This document shows, in pieces, positions 17,982 through 27,524 of a stretch of 64,000 bases of DNA. The stretch covers positions 248,001 through 312,000 of the forward strand of contig JAJCZJ010000020.1 of NCBI GenBank assembly GCA_029262455.1, in the 5' to 3' direction. This DNA is from Deltaproteobacteria bacterium. GTDB taxonomy: Bacteria > Desulfobacterota > Binatia > HRBIN30 > CADEER01. The position numbers and the translations under genes are program-made. Numbering within the stretch: the first letter of the stretch is position 1; the number at the start of each line of letters is the position of its first letter. The notes beneath the pieces were generated by a model. That model was not told where the DNA came from, did no database searches, and saw only the letters and a program-made list of their open reading frames with translations.

Positions 17982-18565
17982 AAGCGAGGGGCCGGACTTG
18001 AAGTCGTATCGGTTGATACCTTACGTGAGTGACAACGCATCCACCCGCTGGTCCAGACGCGGTCTCGCGATCACAGTGTCGGATCGGCGAAATAACCCGG
18101 ATCGAGGGGCCCACGGCCAGAGCCCCAAGCAGAATCGCCCCGCGAGCGTCCACGAATCTGAAACGCCTCCTCAGTCGGCTTAGTCAGGGTGTGACCGATC
18201 TGCAAGATGTCGGCGCCAAGCGACTCTCCGGCGCAGTCACAATCGCCTTCCTCACACCACGCAGCAGGGCGAAAGCATGCTTCGGCTCCGGCCAAACGCC
18301 ACGACTGCCCACCGTGTCTAGCAACAGAAGTCCCTGTTTTTGTTCGATCTAAGGGAGTCCGAGCAGCCCAACGCAGCCGACAACCCACACCGTAGCCATC
18401 CGACCGACCCTCCACAGGCCAGCCATTGCGGTCCTCCGCCGGCAGCCTCGGGAGAGCGTCCCCCCCACCCCCGCCAACCAGGGATGGCCCCCCTCGGGAG
18501 ACCAAATCTACTTAGCGCAAGGGGCGAACCAGAAACGCGTTCGGCCCCTATTTTGCCGAGGCTAT
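17982..18565. other. Gene-poor stretch
   Basis: About 580 bp between the SdrD-like gene and the HU promoter. Apart from the doubtful interrupted frame at 18184-18426 (minus strand), I see no gene, RNA or clear repeat. The region is C-rich near 18460-18490. Confidence 0.5.
18184..18426 (-). pseudogene. Possible decayed small lipoprotein gene with in-frame TAG
   Basis: On the minus strand an ATG (18424-18426) follows GGAGG at ideal spacing. It opens 25 codons encoding a signal-like segment with a lipobox-like VVGC, then meets TAG at 18349-18351. The same frame continues for 54 more codons to TGA at 18184-18186. It may be a broken lipoprotein gene, a 25-residue peptide, or chance. No homology is recognised. 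Confidence 0.25.
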
Positions 18566-18593
18566 TTGCATGTTGGCGCTCTCCAAGTATAAA
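18566..18593 (+). promoter_or_regulatory. Sigma-70-type promoter for the HU gene
   Basis: TTGCAT (18566-18571), a 16-bp spacer and TATAAA (18588-18593), about 107 bp upstream of the HU start codon. This is one of the best -35/-10 pairs in this GC-rich window and suits a highly expressed nucleoid protein. It implies a leader of roughly 100 nt. Confidence 0.55.
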
Positions 18594-18700
18594 GCGCGCA
18601 GACTTAGACGAACCTGCGCTAGCCTAGCCGGCGGGGATCATTGGTGTGTGGGCGCGCTCGAACGCACGGAGCGCGCGAACAAAAGAAGGGGAAATAAGCT

Positions 18701-19033
18701 ATGGCGAAGAAGGCAGCTCTATCCAAGGCGATGACCAAGAGCGAAATTTTGGCGGACCTCTCGGAGACGACCGAACTCTCAAGGAAAGAAGTCGCGTCCG
18801 TGATCGACGGCCTCGCCGACATCATTGAGCGTCATGTCAAGAAGCGTTCAGTCGGCACGTTCATGCTTCCGGGCCTGCTCCGGATCAAGGTCGTAGCGAC
18901 GCCTGCGCGCAAGGCGCAGAAGAACGTTCCGAATCCGTTTCGTCCAGGCGAGACGATGGACGTTGCAGCACGACCGGCAGGACGCAAGGTAAAGGTCCTA
19001 CCGCTCAAGAAGCTGAAAGAAATGGCCAAGTAG
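18701..19033 (+). CDS. HU-family DNA-binding protein
   Basis: A 110-residue, highly basic protein of the HU/IHF fold. The helical dimerisation part is MTKSEILADLSETTELSRKE..., followed by beta-arm residues around VGTFMLPGLLRIKVV and NPFRPGETMDVAARPAGRK. It ends in a Lys-rich tail (KVKVLPLKKLKEMAK). It is about 20 residues longer than E. coli HU because of the N- and C-terminal extensions and belongs to the diverged branch seen in planctomycete-, delta- and phage-type proteins. Role: nucleoid compaction and DNA bending. It has a strong ribosome site (AGGGGAAATAAGCT before ATG) and its own promoter. Confidence 0.9.
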   Translation: MAKKAALSKAMTKSEILADLSETTELSRKEVASVIDGLADIIERHVKKRSVGTFMLPGLLRIKVVATPARKAQKNVPNPFRPGETMDVAARPAGRKVKVLPLKKLKEMAK

Positions 19034-19118
19034 AAAACCGCGGTAGGGGGTGGGTCCGGACAATTCTTTGACCAGATCAACCCACTTCGCGACTAGCTAG
19101 CCAGCTTCACGGCGTGAT

Positions 19119-19154
19119 CGACCAGCCTCGCCGCCTTCAGCGCGAGGCTGGTCG
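19119..19154. terminator. Strong hairpin between convergent genes
   Basis: Perfect 13-bp inverted repeat CGACCAGCCTCGC / GCGAGGCTGGTCG with a 10-nt loop, 85 bp after the HU stop and 20 bp after the stop of the convergent beta-helix gene. It lacks a T-tract on either side, so a rho-independent role is uncertain; a bidirectional terminator or RNA-stabilising stem is likely. Confidence 0.5.
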
Positions 19155-19173
19155 AACCGCCGGTACTCCCACG

Positions 19174-21084
19174 CTATCGACAACGGACGACCCCGTCCTC
19201 GATAGCGCACCCAGACGACGCACCGTCAAAGTGGGCACATTGACCGGACTCTGCCGTCGGCTGGTCAATAATCAACGTCGCACGTATCGGCAGCTTCGAT
19301 CCGTCCAAGTCGAGCGACGCGGACGTCCCTTTGACGAGAAAGTCGACCCGCCCCGGTTGGCGTTCCGATCGATCCTTGAGCACCACCCGGTTGATGCCGG
19401 CGGTGGGCGACTCGCGTCGATCGACATAGGTCCACGCCACACCCGAGCGACGCAGACGCCACCCAATTCGGGTCGACGGATCGTAGGCACCGGCCGGAAG
19501 AACGAGATTCACCAGGCTGGTCCCATTCGTATCGACGATCGTCAGCCCAGCTCCGTGAGCAACCGGGTCAAGGGGTGGGTCAAACGGATGCGCCAATGTC
19601 ACACGTCCACTCAGGCGCAGCTTGTCATCTCCCGGCGGCGTATCGAGGCCGCGGATCGTCAGCCGTGGCCGCACGACCGTGTCGGAACCATTCGCGCATG
19701 CAAGTGGGCACGCCGCGAGCACATCGGGTTCCGGTAGAGTTGGCGGCTCTCCGACCGGCGGGTTTTCGGGGTCGAAGGCCTCGAACGCAACGACAAAGAC
19801 AAAAGGCCCTACCGCGGGCTGCTGCCCTTCGCAAAACCCGACCGGGCGCCCGAAACTCAGGTTACTCGCGAACTCCGTTTGGGAGTGGCCGTGCACCCAA
19901 CGAAAGGGGTTACCGTTGCCCACGATGGAAGCGTGATTGGATCTGATCGTCGTGCGATCAACCGGCAACCCCAGAGCCCCGGTGCGAAACCTGGTCCCGA
20001 CGACAACCGCCTGGTGCGCCGGATCCACGCTGATGATGTCGTTCCCCTCGATGAGGCTATCATCATCTTCAACTCGTACAGCAAAAGTCACGTCGCGAAA
20101 GATGTTTCCACGCACGATATTGCCGCCTGCAAAATCCAGAACCACCCCGGGACGGTAGCTGGGATCGCTGCAATCCATCGGCGTCGTGTTCTCACCCATG
20201 CGAGCACCGATCCACACACCGTTCCTGCCGCCGTCGAACGTGTTCCCCTCGATGAGGTTATCGTCCGCACCATAGCGCCGATGAAACCAGCGCTCGGGCC
20301 TCTGGTTCACGAACTCGCCGCAATTCTTGTACAGCAGAATCCCACCATTCGCGTTATCCGAGAAATAGTTGTTCAGAATCCGATTGCTGCGTGAGCCGTC
20401 AATCGCCAAGCCGGCTCGGCCCGGTCCCCAGAACCAAAACGGCATGCCGGCGATTTCAAACTGTTGCCCATTGGGGCCGTTCTCGATGAAACCATTATTC
20501 AAAACCTCGCAGTCCTCGACGACATTGTCCTTCGACCCTGCCTCGAGGTAGATGCCCGCGCTGCCAGCTCCATCGATGCGCAGATTTCGCAAGGTAACAC
20601 CCGTCACGTATCCGTCGACAAACACACCGGTTCCGCGCGAGCCCAAGAATGTGCTGTTCTCGATGACGATGTTCGACGTGCCGTCCTCGTACTCCTCGCC
20701 TGCGGCAAGATCACGGAATCCCTCGCGCGTGATCCGGAGGCTATTCAAAAACCCTTCGACCGTGCAATTGCGCACCTTGATGTTCGAAAGACCGACGTCT
20801 ACTGCAGTCGTGATCAATAGGCCCTGGCCACCCCCCGTGCTCGCAATGAGAGCGCCCTGGCAGTCGAAGGTCACGTCGGAGGCGACGATGCGAACGCCCC
20901 GCGTCCACGTGCACGACGGGTCGAGGTGAGAGCTCTCACTGAGCACGATCACCTCGTCCGCACGATCGCACGCGATGAGATTCGAGCCGGGAACCAACGC
21001 TGCACCCAGCCGGGGCAGGAGGAAGGCCTGGCAAAAAACTATCGTCGTTAGAAAGAAGCGCGACATGCATTGAGAAAAACACAT
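19174..21084 (-). CDS. Secreted right-handed beta-helix protein with C-terminal beta module
   Basis: A 636-residue exported protein. ATG 21084 follows AAGGGGG and gives a signal sequence MCFSQCMSRFFLTTIVFC. Residues about 60-400 are parallel beta-helix (NosD/PbH1-like) rungs with repeated N-x-[IV]-x-x-N/G-N patterns, such as NIVIENSTF, NRILNNYFSDN, NLIEGNTF and NIVRGNIF. These folds occur in polysaccharide lyases, epimerases and adhesins. From about residue 450 there is a separate module containing PGDDKLRLSGRVTL and ending GQCAHF...CAIEDGVVRC, related to the C-terminus of the DUF3604 protein at 23683-26079. No catalytic residues identified. Confidence 0.82.
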   Translation of the reverse strand: MCFSQCMSRFFLTTIVFCQAFLLPRLGAALVPGSNLIACDRADEVIVLSESSHLDPSCTWTRGVRIVASDVTFDCQGALIASTGGGQGLLITTAVDVGLSNIKVRNCTVEGFLNSLRITREGFRDLAAGEEYEDGTSNIVIENSTFLGSRGTGVFVDGYVTGVTLRNLRIDGAGSAGIYLEAGSKDNVVEDCEVLNNGFIENGPNGQQFEIAGMPFWFWGPGRAGLAIDGSRSNRILNNYFSDNANGGILLYKNCGEFVNQRPERWFHRRYGADDNLIEGNTFDGGRNGVWIGARMGENTTPMDCSDPSYRPGVVLDFAGGNIVRGNIFRDVTFAVRVEDDDSLIEGNDIISVDPAHQAVVVGTRFRTGALGLPVDRTTIRSNHASIVGNGNPFRWVHGHSQTEFASNLSFGRPVGFCEGQQPAVGPFVFVVAFEAFDPENPPVGEPPTLPEPDVLAACPLACANGSDTVVRPRLTIRGLDTPPGDDKLRLSGRVTLAHPFDPPLDPVAHGAGLTIVDTNGTSLVNLVLPAGAYDPSTRIGWRLRRSGVAWTYVDRRESPTAGINRVVLKDRSERQPGRVDFLVKGTSASLDLDGSKLPIRATLIIDQPTAESGQCAHFDGASSGCAIEDGVVRCR

Positions 21085-21231
21085 CTCGCCCCCTTGCCTC
21101 AACACGCCCCTGCTACGCTGGCGTGCGACCGGGTATTCGACGGCCCCGCCGCATGACGGGTTTGGCGCAACCCTGCCAAAGTGTCACTAAAGGGAGCGCC
21201 CCACACGATACGTCGAAAAAAAGGAGACATC

Positions 21232-22041
21232 ATGAAGAGATTCGAGGGAAAGTCGGTCCTGATCACTGGCGCAGGCTCGGGGATCGGAGCTGCCACCGCG
21301 CGACGGTTCTTCGACGAAGGCGCAAACCTGGTTCTTGGCGACCAAAACGAAGACACTCTAGGCTGGCTGGTTGCCGATCTCGGCGGAGACGAAAAGCGAA
21401 TCGCCAGTCTAGTCGGAGACGTTGCGGTTCTCGCAGATGTCGAAGCACTTATCATTCTCGCTGAGAAGCGCTTCGGCGGATTGCACGTCCTCATCAACAA
21501 CGCCGGCATCGGCTCGATCGGTGCCACCCCCGATCTCGAGACGGAACATTGGCAACGCGTCATCGACGTCGACTTGAACTCGGTCTTCTACGGCTGCAGG
21601 GCCGGCATTCCCTTGATGCGGAAAAGCGGTGGCGGATCGATTATCAACACAGCATCGGTATCTGGACTCGGTGGAGACTGCGGCTTCGGCGCGTACAACG
21701 CGGCCAAGGGTGGCGTCGTCAACTACACCAGAGCCCTGGCGATCGATCACGCGCCGGAGGGAATTCGTGTCAATTCCATATGTCCTGGGATCATCGAGAC
21801 GGCGCTGAGCGCCGGTCTCTTCGATTTAGACGGTTTCGCCGAGGCAGTCGAAGACAATGTGCCGATGGGACGTGCCGGTCGAGCCGACGAAGTCTCCGGA
21901 GCCATAGCCTTCCTCGCGTCGGAAGATGCTTCCTACATCACCGGCGCTACCATCGTGATCGACGGAGGTGTGACCGCCACCACCGGTCAGGTCAACTTCC
22001 CAAAAATCATCAATCGGGCAATTCAGGGAGCTTCGAGCTAG
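21232..22041 (+). CDS. Short-chain dehydrogenase/reductase (SDR)
   Basis: A 269-residue classical SDR. It has the cofactor motif TGAGSGIG (12-19), NNAG (89-92), catalytic Ser in the 142-144 region (ASVSG), and Tyr155/Lys159 (YNAAK). Asp37 after beta-2 (LVLGDQN) favours NAD over NADP. Substrate unknown; typical roles are oxidation of secondary alcohols or 3-oxoacyl reduction. The start has a near-consensus ribosome site (AAGGAGACATC before ATG). Monocistronic by position, divergent from the beta-helix gene and convergent with the methyltransferase gene. Confidence 0.93.
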   Translation: MKRFEGKSVLITGAGSGIGAATARRFFDEGANLVLGDQNEDTLGWLVADLGGDEKRIASLVGDVAVLADVEALIILAEKRFGGLHVLINNAGIGSIGATPDLETEHWQRVIDVDLNSVFYGCRAGIPLMRKSGGGSIINTASVSGLGGDCGFGAYNAAKGGVVNYTRALAIDHAPEGIRVNSICPGIIETALSAGLFDLDGFAEAVEDNVPMGRAGRADEVSGAIAFLASEDASYITGATIVIDGGVTATTGQVNFPKIINRAIQGASS

Positions 22042-22063
22042 CTCCACGGCAAGAGAGGGGCCC

Positions 22064-22774
22064 CTATTCAGATTTTCGCCATACCGCGAGAATGGTTTTG
22101 CCAAAGGCGTGGAAGATCAGAGGATCGACAACCCGCGACATCGGCACAAGTAACTGATCCCAGACGCGCAGTTGCTCTGCCGTCGGCATCGATTGTCTGA
22201 GGAACATCCGATTGACAAGTGAAGCCGATAAGCCCACCGAGTCCAGGTAGCACATCTTCGTTTCCACCAAACCTGGCGGAGCGATGTTTCTCAGCTTCGC
22301 GCTCGTGTACCTCCGGTGATGGCCAATCGCCGTATCAAAAGGGCTGAAGAGGAAATCGTAGGCCGGCGACAGAACGATCAAGGCCCCACCTCCCGACAGA
22401 TGAGACGCAATCCGCCTGAGCTCTTCCCGATCGTCTTCGATGTGCTCCAAGACATCGAGGTACACGATCGTATCGAATACATCACTCTCGTTGAGGTCGG
22501 CCGTTGTCCCGGTTCGGACCGAACAACGGGCCAATAGGGAATGCTCGTCCAGCAACTCAGTCAGTCGGTCGACAAGGCCAGGATCTGGCTCCATGCAAGT
22601 GATCGGGAAGCTGCCGAGCTCGCTCAGCATCAGCGTGTTGTTCCCACAACCGCTTCCGACCTCCAGCGTGTGCCCGCTTACGTAGGGTTCGATCAGCCGC
22701 AGCCAGTAGTCCTTCCACCGCACAGCCTTGGCGAAGAGATCCAGCTCGGTTCCCTCGTAGGCGCGCTCAGACAT
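22064..22774 (-). CDS. Class I SAM-dependent methyltransferase
   Basis: A 236-residue Rossmann-type methyltransferase. Motif I is LEVGSGCGNNT, motif II acid is in CMEPDP, and IVYLDVLEHIEDD is the post-motif signature often seen in methyltransferases acting on small molecules or glycans (Methyltransf_11/23). GHHRRYTSAKL is common in lipid-, sterol- or glycan-modifying relatives. Substrate unknown. Start at ATG 22774 begins near the family's N-terminus; a TTG at 22837 would add 21 residues, and neither has a clear ribosome site. Confidence 0.85.
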   Translation of the reverse strand: MSERAYEGTELDLFAKAVRWKDYWLRLIEPYVSGHTLEVGSGCGNNTLMLSELGSFPITCMEPDPGLVDRLTELLDEHSLLARCSVRTGTTADLNESDVFDTIVYLDVLEHIEDDREELRRIASHLSGGGALIVLSPAYDFLFSPFDTAIGHHRRYTSAKLRNIAPPGLVETKMCYLDSVGLSASLVNRMFLRQSMPTAEQLRVWDQLLVPMSRVVDPLIFHAFGKTILAVWRKSE

Positions 22775-23130
22775 GCTCGGTTGCGTTGGGACGACGAAGA
22801 GATGGGCTCCGGCCAGCGTCCTCTCCCTCAAATTCAATCCGGGTCCGATGCATCGCTCGATCTCTACACGGAGGAAGTAACCGGAGCAAAGGGACCAACC
22901 AGCGCCAGCGCAGGCAGGCCGACGAGCTCAGAGAGTCTGTAACTCCGGCCGGCGCAACACCGAGGAACGTTGGCAGCTTGACGGGGAGTAGCCGCCGAAC
23001 TACGCCTGTGCTCGATGAACCAAGTGTAGCACCGACAGGAATCCCTCGAGGTCGGCCGCCAGTACGGAGCTGAAAACGAGATGTTCTCGATAGAGAATTT
23101 GCCTCCCATCATCAGAAGGAGAACCTAGGA
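22775..23130. other. Intergenic region
   Basis: About 355 bp between the divergent methyltransferase and MAPEG genes. It contains a 5-bp inverted repeat TTCTC-GATA-GAGAA at 23084-23097 and the MAPEG ribosome site. No gene or stronger signal is seen. Confidence 0.4.
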
Positions 23131-23514
23131 ATGGAACTACCCGCAATCGTTACTCTCATCGCCCTACTCGAGTACATGGCTTTCACGCTACGCGCTGGGC
23201 TCGGGCGCGAGAAGTACAACGTGCCGGCACCGGCGATATCCGGAAACGAGACTTGGGAACGCCTCTTTCGAGTGCAACAGAACACGATGGAACAGCTCCT
23301 GATCTTCTTGCCCGCACTGTGGATCTTCGCGCACTTCTGGAGTCCGACGATCGCTGCTGGAATCGGACTGCTATTCTTGGTCGGTCGCCCGATCTACGCG
23401 ATCAGCTACGTCAAAGACCCGTCGAGTAGAACCGTCGGCTTCCTGATGGGGTTCGCTGCAAACGTCATACTGGTTCTCGGCAGCCTCGTCGGAGCGATCC
23501 GCGCCGCGCTCTAA
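23131..23514 (+). CDS. MAPEG family membrane protein
   Basis: A 127-residue protein with four membrane helices, the size and topology of MAPEG (microsomal glutathione transferase/eicosanoid) proteins. The family signature is present as RVQQNTMEQ (residues 47-55), with Arg, Gln and Glu in the expected glutathione-side positions. Bacterial members conjugate or reduce lipid and xenobiotic electrophiles at the inner membrane. Ribosome site AAGGAG lies 9 bp before ATG. No co-transcribed partner. Confidence 0.9.
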   Translation: MELPAIVTLIALLEYMAFTLRAGLGREKYNVPAPAISGNETWERLFRVQQNTMEQLLIFLPALWIFAHFWSPTIAAGIGLLFLVGRPIYAISYVKDPSSRTVGFLMGFAANVILVLGSLVGAIRAAL

Positions 23515-23682
23515 GCGGCGCAACGGCAGAACCTGTACACCCTCCATTCGTGACGGTCCCTGGGCAGTCCACCTTTACCGAGGCAGTCCAAATTTGCTTG
23601 ACTTCACGACCTCGCCCATCCTAGTGCTGGGTCCTGCCACTGAGCATGACAATTGATCGGCAGCGGCCAAAGGGGGAAGACC

Positions 23683-26079
23683 ATGATCCACTTCGTGTCG
23701 CGGGGAAGTCGGCTCGCAGCGTTGATTGCACTTGTTGGGCTAGCGATCTGCGCTGCATCGACTACCTCCGTCGCCAATCCCGGGCCTTGGAAACGCACCG
23801 AAACACGAGCTGATTGCACCGCCTTTTCCACGTTCCGCAATCCGTACTTTGGTGAGACCCACGTTCACACATCGTACTCCGCCGATGCGTTTGTCGCAGG
23901 AGCGCTCGGCCGACCGCGCGAGGCCTACCAGTTCGCGCAAGGGCAGCCGCTCGGCTTGCCGCCGATCATTCTCGGTGCCCCTGCTGGTACCGCTCAGTTG
24001 CGCCGGCCGCTCGACTTCACGGTCGTGACCGACCACGCCGAACAAACCGGCGAGACACAACTCTGCCAAACTCCGGGTGCACCGGGGTTCACAGATCCAG
24101 TCTGTGTCGACATGCTCTCCGTCGTTGGAACGCTGAGCCCGACCCCGCCGCCCCTCCCCCCGGCAGGAATCCTCAACTACCTCATCCCCTACGTTGCCGT
24201 CCCAAACCCGCAGCGCTTCTCTTTCTGCGGCCCCGGCGGAGTCGACTGCCTCAACGCATCGTCACTCGTCTGGCAAGATACTCAGTCCGCCGCTGAAGAA
24301 TTTTACGACCGCTCGGCCACCTGCTCATTCACGAGTTTCGTTGGTTACGAGTGGACCGGGTCGCCGGGAACCTTCAACGCTCACCGCAACGTGATCTTCC
24401 GCAACGACGTCGTTCCGCCCTTGCCAACTAGCTACATTGAAGAGAACACAGTCCAAGGACTGTGGGATCAGCTCGAGACACAGTGTCGGAACGCCGGCAC
24501 CGGTTGCGACGCACTGACCATTCCGCACAATTCGAATGCCAGTAACGGGGTGATCTTCAATCCGGTTAACGGCGACGGCAGCCCACTGACCGCCGCCGAC
24601 GCCGCGTTCCGTGCCAGCATCGAACCGATCGCCGAGGTGCTCAACCACAAAGGCAGCTCGGAATGCATGCTGGGCGTCGGCACCACCGACGAGGTCTGTG
24701 CATTCGAAACGAGTTACCGACCGACATTGTTCACCCTCGCTCCGGTCACCAACACCGCCGCTTACAACCCACTCTCCTTTGTCCGCAACGCCCTAAAGGC
24801 GGGTCTCGAGGAAGAAGAGCGTCTGGGTGTGAACCCGCTCCGCATCGGCATGGTCTCGGCCACCGACACGCACAACTCGACTCCCGGCATGGTCCACGAG
24901 CAGGACTGGGCCGATACCGGACACAACGGACTCCGGGACCGCAACGACGTGTTCTTGGCCACCCAGTTCCCGCCCAGCGGAATCCCCACCAACGGCAGCG
25001 GTGTCGCGGTGGTATGGGCAGAGGAAAACTCGCGCGACGCACTGTTCGCCGCCATGAAACGCCGCGAGGTGTACGCCACCAGCGGCCCCCGGCCAGTCGT
25101 GCGCTTCTTCGGAGGCCGCATGCCCGCGGGAATCTGCAACAGTCCCGACTTCGCTCAGAAGGGATACGAGAGCGGAGTGCCGATGGGCGGCGAAGTCGGC
25201 CCGGTTGCGAACAACAGTAGCCCACGTTTTGCCGTCTTGGCACTGCGCGACACCGGCGACCCGGGGACGCCTCTGCAGCGGATCCAAATCGTCAAAGGTT
25301 GGGTGGATGTGATGGGCAACGCACAAGAGCGGGTGTTTGAAGTTGCCGGCGACCCCGACAACGGCGCCAGCGTCGACACGGCGACTTGCACCAGCCAGGG
25401 AATCGGAGCCGACGCGCTGTGCACGGTCTGGAAGGACCCCGAATTCGATCGCGCCCAACGCGCCTTCTACTACGCACGAGTGCTCGAAAATCCTGTTTGT
25501 CGCTGGAGCACCTACGTCTGCAACCGCAACGGAGTCGACTGCGACGATCCGGGTTCGATCCCGGCGGGGTTCGAAGCCTGCTGCAGCGCCCTGTGGCCCA
25601 AGACGATTCAAGAGCGCGCCTGGACCTCACCCATCTGGTACCGACCGGAAGGTATCGCCCGGCTGCGCGGCCGCGTGACCTTCGGCAAGACCCCCGCCAA
25701 CGACAAACTGAGTCTCGTCGCCAGAGTCGGTCAAAGCACCGCAGACTGGGATCTCGCCACAAACGATCTAACCGTCGCCCTCACCGACGACGACGAGATC
25801 TATCGCGTGACGGTCCCCACCGGCAGCTTCCAGCAAAAAGGCCAGTTCTTCCTCTACAAGGATCCGACCGGAGCACTCAACGGACTCAAGAAGCTCGGCG
25901 TACGATTCCGCAACAACGGCGAGGTCGTCGTGTCTCTCAAGACCACCGGGATGGACCTATCCAATGCGGACCAAACCCAACACATGGTGCACTTCGAGAT
26001 CAACGTCGGCGACTACACCGCAACACATAACCGTCTGTGGGAAACACGGGCCAACCGCTTCATCGCCATCCGCCACTGA
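23683..26079 (+). CDS. Secreted DUF3604 protein (PHP-like metal-dependent fold)
   Basis: A 798-residue exported protein. ATG 23683 follows AGGGGG and opens a signal peptide ([18 protein letters not shown]). DUF3604 hallmarks are [16 protein letters not shown] (early His pair), [20 protein letters not shown] and [12 protein letters not shown], which together resemble the metal ligands of PHP phosphoesterases. The C-terminal 140 residues form another beta module ([19 protein letters not shown]... onward), shared in pattern with the beta-helix protein at 19174-21084. Biochemical function of DUF3604 is unproven. Convergent with the ThuA-like gene. Confidence 0.88.
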   Translation: MIHFVSRGSRLAALIALVGLAICAASTTSVANPGPWKRTETRADCTAFSTFRNPYFGETHVHTSYSADAFVAGALGRPREAYQFAQGQPLGLPPIILGAPAGTAQLRRPLDFTVVTDHAEQTGETQLCQTPGAPGFTDPVCVDMLSVVGTLSPTPPPLPPAGILNYLIPYVAVPNPQRFSFCGPGGVDCLNASSLVWQDTQSAAEEFYDRSATCSFTSFVGYEWTGSPGTFNAHRNVIFRNDVVPPLPTSYIEENTVQGLWDQLETQCRNAGTGCDALTIPHNSNASNGVIFNPVNGDGSPLTAADAAFRASIEPIAEVLNHKGSSECMLGVGTTDEVCAFETSYRPTLFTLAPVTNTAAYNPLSFVRNALKAGLEEEERLGVNPLRIGMVSATDTHNSTPGMVHEQDWADTGHNGLRDRNDVFLATQFPPSGIPTNGSGVAVVWAEENSRDALFAAMKRREVYATSGPRPVVRFFGGRMPAGICNSPDFAQKGYESGVPMGGEVGPVANNSSPRFAVLALRDTGDPGTPLQRIQIVKGWVDVMGNAQERVFEVAGDPDNGASVDTATCTSQGIGADALCTVWKDPEFDRAQRAFYYARVLENPVCRWSTYVCNRNGVDCDDPGSIPAGFEACCSALWPKTIQERAWTSPIWYRPEGIARLRGRVTFGKTPANDKLSLVARVGQSTADWDLATNDLTVALTDDDEIYRVTVPTGSFQQKGQFFLYKDPTGALNGLKKLGVRFRNNGEVVVSLKTTGMDLSNADQTQHMVHFEINVGDYTATHNRLWETRANRFIAIRH

Positions 26080-26217
26080 GCCGAGCCCAGAGCAAACAAC
26101 CCGATCGCCGTCGACCGGCACAGATCGTCCCAACTCAAACCAAAAATTGGGAAGGCGAGGCACCTGTCCCGCAGTTGGCTCGCGGAAGAGGACGTGTCCT
26201 GCCCACACCCCTATTCC

Positions 26218-27366
26218 CTATTGACACTCACAGGTGCTGCCGGTGTCGTTGCAAACCCCGCCGCAGCCCGAACACGCCTGAGCATCGGCGCACGCTCCAG
26301 GCGTGCAGACGCCGTTCGTGCATGTGTCAGGGCGGGTACACAAATTGCCGTCGCAACTCGCATTGCCGTTTGGTTTGAAATCGCAGGACGCCGTGCAACA
26401 AGAAGACGCAGTGCCATTGTCCGCGGCGTCGTCGCAATCCTCGCCGTTGGCCACGTCCACGACACCGTTGCCGCAGAACTCATCGGCCGCAAAGACGATC
26501 ATGTTGGCGAGGATCTGGAAATTGTTGCCATCGAGATCGTCCAGGGCGCTCGGCTGATACTCGCCCGGCTGGTAGGCCACGACGACACCCGCCCAAGCCG
26601 GCCGGTGGTGCGTGAAGCCCAGGATGTGCGACGTACCGTTTTCCGAATAGTCACTGCCAAAGAGCAACTCGATCGTCCCGGCGCCGGGATTGATATCGAA
26701 GTTGATGTAGCGCTCGTCGGGAACGTTCTGGAAGAAGGGATACGTGCTGGCGGCAACACCGCGCGCCACATCGGCGTAAGCTACGGTACCGGGGTACTCC
26801 ACCCCATGACGGGTCACGAAGTGGTGCGGCACGACGTTGATGACATTCTGTCCATCGATCGTGTTCCACGACACCGACCCTGTCGCGGTCGCCCCAATCA
26901 GATCTTGCATCGCCTCCTTGCCGGTCGTTTCGTAGGAGCCGTGGTGAAACGAAACGACGCCGCCTCCGTCTTCGAGAAAGTCCTCGACCTCGGCGACGAA
27001 GGCGGCCTGATCCGTGGCCCCGCCGGGCCCGGTGGGAATGCGATGGGCGAAATAGATCAATACATCGTAGGCCGCAGGATCGCCGAACGGGACAGACAGC
27101 AACGCGGTCGCGGTGGGCAAGGAATCCGTGCCGACTTCAGTGACGACGTCAATGGTGAGACCGCTACCGGCGGCCAACAACGCCGCCGAAATCTCACCTG
27201 GCTGCGTAAGCTCGGGATCGGTCAATCCGTGCGGATTCACTTCATCGCTGACGATGAGGATTCGTAAAGCCGTGTGGGCCGGCAAGGTCGCCGCCCGCGA
27301 CAAACTCGGCAAAGCAACGACAACAGCTGCGTGGAGAAGCGCGAGACGTGCAAGATTCGAAAACAT
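26218..27366 (-). CDS. Secreted ThuA-like protein with Cys-rich C-terminus
   Basis: A 382-residue exported protein. After the signal (LLHAAVVVALPSLSRA) comes a ThuA/glutamine-amidotransferase-like fold: LRILIVSDE, YDVLIYFAHR, GGGVVSFHHGSYE, NVVPHHFVTRHG and ILGFTHHRPAWAG. The family is tied to trehalose and other glycoside utilisation. The last 90 residues are a Myxococcus-type cysteine-rich repeat (CGNGVVDVANGEDCDD and following Cys pairs), also used in the large repeat protein at 51285. This module is generally seen on extracellular proteins. The start has an AAGGGA site 6 bp upstream. Confidence 0.8.
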   Translation of the reverse strand: MFSNLARLALLHAAVVVALPSLSRAATLPAHTALRILIVSDEVNPHGLTDPELTQPGEISAALLAAGSGLTIDVVTEVGTDSLPTATALLSVPFGDPAAYDVLIYFAHRIPTGPGGATDQAAFVAEVEDFLEDGGGVVSFHHGSYETTGKEAMQDLIGATATGSVSWNTIDGQNVINVVPHHFVTRHGVEYPGTVAYADVARGVAASTYPFFQNVPDERYINFDINPGAGTIELLFGSDYSENGTSHILGFTHHRPAWAGVVVAYQPGEYQPSALDDLDGNNFQILANMIVFAADEFCGNGVVDVANGEDCDDAADNGTASSCCTASCDFKPNGNASCDGNLCTRPDTCTNGVCTPGACADAQACSGCGGVCNDTGSTCECQ

Positions 27367-27524
27367 CGCTATCCCTTCATCATCCCTTCTTCTCCTTCAT
27401 CTTGGGGAGGTCGGTACGACCGTACCGAACATGAACCGCACGGCCGTTTGGTCTCAGCGGGCCGCTCGGATCGCACGATCCTAGCGTTTCCGAATCGGTG
27501 TTGTCGACGCCAAATTTCGCAGGC

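Noticed and set aside
19119-19160. tRNA-like GGTCGAAC element near 19150
   Set aside because: The surrounding stem is a simple 13-bp hairpin; no D-arm, anticodon arm or acceptor stem can be drawn.
26194-27267. 357-codon plus-strand frame over the ThuA-like gene
   Set aside because: The minus-strand frame has a signal peptide, ThuA motifs and Cys-rich module, while the plus frame shows no family features.
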